NCBI RefSeq assembly: GCF_009391885.1
Contig: NZ_VZII01000003.1
Span: 62,001 to 126,000 of the forward strand
Source of the DNA: Pseudomonas sp. MN1F
GTDB lineage: Bacteria > Pseudomonadota > Gammaproteobacteria > Pseudomonadales > Pseudomonadaceae
Length of the DNA: 64,000 nt
Direction of reading: 5' to 3'
Below the pieces are notes generated by a model, which was not told the origin of the DNA, did not search any database, and worked only from the letters and a program-made list of their open reading frames with translations. A program made the translations under genes and the position numbers. Position 1 is the first letter of the stretch, and each line of letters starts with the position of its first letter. This document shows, piece by piece, positions 63,773 through 64,000 of the stretch.

Positions 63773-64000
63773 TTACAAGCTGTACTTCAAGAGGTAGGCA
63801 CGAGCAGCGACGATACCAGTATATAAAGCTGCATCTAGATCATACGCATCAGCTGTGGGATGGCGTGCAATCCATGTCTTCACCTCTTCCTCTCGGGACC
63901 GGGGCTTAGCTTGCGGAAGCTGCCTAAGACGTGGCGATGTAGGTTTAGCACTTCCTCCCTTACCTCTGCCCACTTGGTCTGTGATGTATGCTGACTTAGC
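63773..64000 (-). CDS. small basic protein, 5' end cut by window edge
   Basis: The frame is open to the right edge. The visible part is basic (GRGKGGSAKPTSPRLRQL), then REEEVKTWIARHPTADAYDL and a helical end (GIVAARAYLLKYSL). A GTG at 63973 could be the start, or the gene may begin outside the window. It could bind DNA. Unknown. Confidence 0.5.
   Translation of the reverse strand, partial: AKSAYITDQVGRGKGGSAKPTSPRLRQLPQAKPRSREEEVKTWIARHPTADAYDLDAALYTGIVAARAYLLKYSL

Larger units (their letters stand above)
53598..64000. mobile_element. integrative element in a tRNA-Ser gene, right end beyond window
   Basis: It starts at the tRNA-Ser fragment, has a tyrosine integrase as its first gene, and carries a serine recombinase and many small unknown genes of lower GC than the chromosome. 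No phage capsid, terminase, conjugation or replication protein can be recognised in the visible 10.4 kb, so phage, ICE or satellite origin is undecided. Confidence 0.8.

Noticed and set aside
53598..64000. CRISPR array or retron in the element
   Set aside because: No regularly spaced repeats of CRISPR length, no Cas or reverse transcriptase gene in any frame.

Overview
The window is a GC-rich Gammaproteobacterial chromosome segment. Its proteins match the Pseudomonas putida group closely: a XenA-type old yellow enzyme, a complete trans-4-hydroxy-L-proline pathway, LpxO, YcgN/YcgL/RNase D, a malate:quinone oxidoreductase, and putida-style REP elements whose arms contain GAGCGGGCTTG or GAGCGAGCGCAGCTC. 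The assignment rests on family recognition from the sequence; no database was searched.

Bases 1-24,700 are mostly core genome: an EamA transporter cut by the left edge, LpxO, CysK, a DUF748 protein, a MoxR ATPase/VWA pair, a 5-oxoproline operon (pxpA-pxpB-pxpC plus an MFS importer and a divergent LysR regulator), a class II glutamine amidotransferase, oligopeptidase B, YajD, an RNA methyltransferase, a peptidase-like protein that has lost its zinc site, YcgN, a nitroreductase, a hydroxyacid dehydrogenase, YcgL, RNase D and EptA.

Bases 24,700-45,100 are metabolic modules, each with its own regulator: a cystathionine gamma-synthase-like enzyme with an Lrp regulator; a molybdopterin oxidoreductase with moaA, a bestrophin channel, moaB and a LysR regulator, where the same dyad motif lies before the oxidoreductase and before moaB/lysR; the hydroxyproline operon (AraC regulator, permease, epimerase, deaminase, semialdehyde dehydrogenase, D-hydroxyproline dehydrogenase); a LuxR/APC permease/P1 peptidase group; and xenA with a divergent ArsR regulator and a near-ideal operator.

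Bases 45,200-49,000 hold the most unusual chromosomal cluster: a LysR regulator divergent from a tightly overlapping operon of a 2-oxoglutarate/Fe(II) dioxygenase, a GNAT acetyltransferase, an AzlC/AzlD amino-acid exporter pair and a cupin protein. It looks like a pathway that hydroxylates, acetylates and exports an amino acid. Then come mqo, a small DUF4223 lipoprotein and a 583-residue exported cysteine-containing protein of unknown function.

From about 53,598 to the right edge lies an integrative element. Its left end is the 3' end of a minus-strand tRNA-Ser gene, still followed by that gene's terminator, with a tyrosine integrase immediately inside. The interior is less GC-rich. It carries a serine recombinase next to a 55-bp dyad, many small unknown genes, a five-gene translationally coupled operon, a repeat-dense 600-bp noncoding region, and a recurring GTGTCGT/ACGACAC motif that probably marks binding sites of an element-encoded regulator. 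The right end, where an intact tRNA-Ser would be expected, is outside the window.
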